Below, piece after piece: positions 5,392 to 6,165 of a stretch of DNA of 6,165 nt. This stretch comes from Acidobacteriaceae bacterium (lineage in GTDB: Bacteria > Acidobacteriota > Terriglobia > Terriglobales > Acidobacteriaceae). Below the pieces are notes generated by a model. It was given only the letters and a program-made list of their open reading frames with translations. It was not told the DNA's origin and searched no databases. A program made the translations under genes and the position numbers. Every line of letters starts with the position of its first letter. The first letter of the stretch is position 1. The stretch covers positions 10,764-16,928 of the forward strand of contig PLSH01000300.1 of assembly GCA_003165095.1 (NCBI GenBank), in the 5' to 3' direction.

Positions 5392-6165
5392 TCAGCGCAC
5401 GCAGCGGACGACGATCTTCGTTCCGGGAGCGACCATGGTGCCAGCGGCGGGAGCTTGTTCGCGAGCCGTTCCGTTTCCAGTGATCTCGACTTCGAGGCCG
5501 GCCGCGCCTGCCTGCTCGATGACCTTGCGGATGGGCAGGCCGATAAGCGAAGGCACGCGCAGTTGCGCGGCGTCGGAGATCACGACGGCTTGCGATGCAG
5601 GCTGCGAATCAGGCTTCGGGGGTTGAGCCGGAGACGGTGCGGCGGTCGAAGAGGACTGAGCCGGCGGGCTGCTGTTTTGAGGGTTCGCCGGGGGATTTCC
5701 GGGAGCAACTGCGGCTGAAGGGCTTGCCGTGCCGGATTGTGCGGCCGCGGCGCTCTGCGGATCGTCGCTGGGCAGGTCGTTGGCGGCGTCGTAAAGAGCC
5801 TGAATGTTCTCGCCTTGTGATGCGGAGTCATCCTCCTTTACGGAAGCGTCTTTTTTTGCGGTCTTGCTGGCCGGGCGCAGATCGATGTCGTGTGCGACTC
5901 TGAGGTATTCGAGCACCTGCTGCGCCACCTCTGTAAAGACCGGAGCCGAGACGCTGGCGCCGTAGTACGCGCCTTTGGGCGAATCCATGACGACGGCAAC
6001 GGCAATAGCCGGATTATTGACTGGCGCGAAACCCGCAAACGATGCGATGTGCATGGTCTTCGAGTAGGTGTGCGTGGCGGGGTCGATCTTTTGTGCCGTA
6101 CCGGTTTTGCCGCCAGAAGAGTAGCCGTCGAGCTGCGCCTGCCTGCCGGTGCCGAACAGGACCAC
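5392..6165 (-). CDS. ftsI: FtsI/PBP3-type peptidoglycan transpeptidase with C-terminal PASTA domain, 5'-truncated by the window
   Basis: This is the 3' 257 codons of a class B penicillin-binding protein that continues beyond the right edge; the GTG at the edge is internal, not a start. The KTG motif of the transpeptidase active site lies in SSGGKTGTAQK (visible residues 17-26, Lys20 at about 6106-6108). It is followed by FAGFAPVNNPAIAVAVVMDSP (43-63), typical of the end of the transpeptidase domain. Then comes a linker of about 100 residues rich in Pro, Ser, Ala and Gln (about 98-198). The final segment VPSLIGLPIRKVIEQAGAAG...EQAPAAGTMVAPGTKIVV (204-253) is a PASTA domain. The enzyme cross-links septal peptidoglycan outside the inner membrane and is a beta-lactam target. 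Position upstream of murE on the same strand supports FtsI over other class B PBPs. The SxxK and SxN motifs are out of view. The stop is 19 bp from the convergent SRPBCC gene. Confidence 0.93.
   Translation of the reverse strand: MVLFGTGRQAQLDGYSSGGKTGTAQKIDPATHTYSKTMHIASFAGFAPVNNPAIAVAVVMDSPKGAYYGASVSAPVFTEVAQQVLEYLRVAHDIDLRPASKTAKKDASVKEDDSASQGENIQALYDAANDLPSDDPQSAAAAQSGTASPSAAVAPGNPPANPQNSSPPAQSSSTAAPSPAQPPKPDSQPASQAVVISDAAQLRVPSLIGLPIRKVIEQAGAAGLEVEITGNGTAREQAPAAGTMVAPGTKIVVRCVR
5395..5559 (-). other. PASTA domain of the PBP
   Basis: Visible residues 203-257 match a single PASTA repeat: RVPSLIGLPIRKVIEQAG at the start, the NGTAREQAPAAGT turn, and the closing strand GTKIVVRCV. PASTA domains of PBPs and Ser/Thr kinases are linked to muropeptide or beta-lactam binding and to septal localisation in some bacteria. 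Only one repeat is present, followed at once by the stop. Confidence 0.87.
5572..5874 (-). other. Low-complexity Pro/Ser/Ala/Gln linker of the PBP
   Basis: Visible residues about 98-198 of the penicillin-binding protein contain no recognisable fold. A charged Lys/Asp stretch (KTAKKDASVKEDD) leads into runs such as QSAAAAQSG, GNPPANPQNSSPPAQSS and PSPAQPPKPDSQPASQ. It is probably a flexible extracytoplasmic tether separating the transpeptidase from the PASTA domain. The composition is read directly; the tether role is inference. Confidence 0.8.

Overview
The window is high-GC DNA that looks like a chromosomal segment of a Gram-negative soil-type bacterium, most plausibly Acidobacteriota. That placement is inference. 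It rests on a division-and-cell-wall (dcw) cluster whose FtsI carries a C-terminal PASTA domain, a MurE with the meso-diaminopimelate motif, a subclass B3 metallo-beta-lactamase, and an ArsR/SRPBCC regulatory pair. No rRNA, tRNA, CRISPR array or mobile element was seen.

Layout from left to right. (1) On the + strand, the C-terminal part of a YggS/PLPBP pyridoxal-phosphate protein (1-276) is followed by a DUF167/YggU gene (273-581), joined by a 4-nt ATGA overlap. (2) One base later, in convergent orientation, the minus strand carries a three-gene run. Read in its own direction it is murE (4502 to 2952), murF (2861 to 1449) and a secreted subclass B3 metallo-beta-lactamase (1452 to 583). The last two share an ATGA overlap. 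(3) Divergent from murE, on the + strand, is an ArsR-type repressor gene (4589-4918). Its strong promoter has a palindrome lying exactly between the -35 and -10 elements, and the spacing predicts a leaderless mRNA. It is followed by an SRPBCC/AHSA1-type gene (4911-5372) that is interrupted by an in-frame TAG where a Trp codon would be expected. (4) Converging on this from the right edge, on the minus strand, is the 3' part of ftsI (PBP3, transpeptidase class B) with its KTG motif, a long Pro/Ser/Ala linker and one PASTA domain. Its 5' end lies outside the window.

The genes ftsI, murE and murF are the standard dcw order, all on the minus strand. Two things depart from the textbook arrangement. 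A reverse-oriented arsR/SRPBCC cassette sits between ftsI and murE. A beta-lactamase gene, translationally linked to murF, sits where mraY would normally follow. Functionally, MurE and MurF build the UDP-MurNAc-pentapeptide in the cytoplasm, FtsI cross-links septal peptidoglycan outside the membrane, and the B3 enzyme would protect that same beta-lactam target in the periplasm. The most notable observations are the murF-bla coupling, the ArsR operator/leaderless promoter, and the nonsense codon in the SRPBCC gene.
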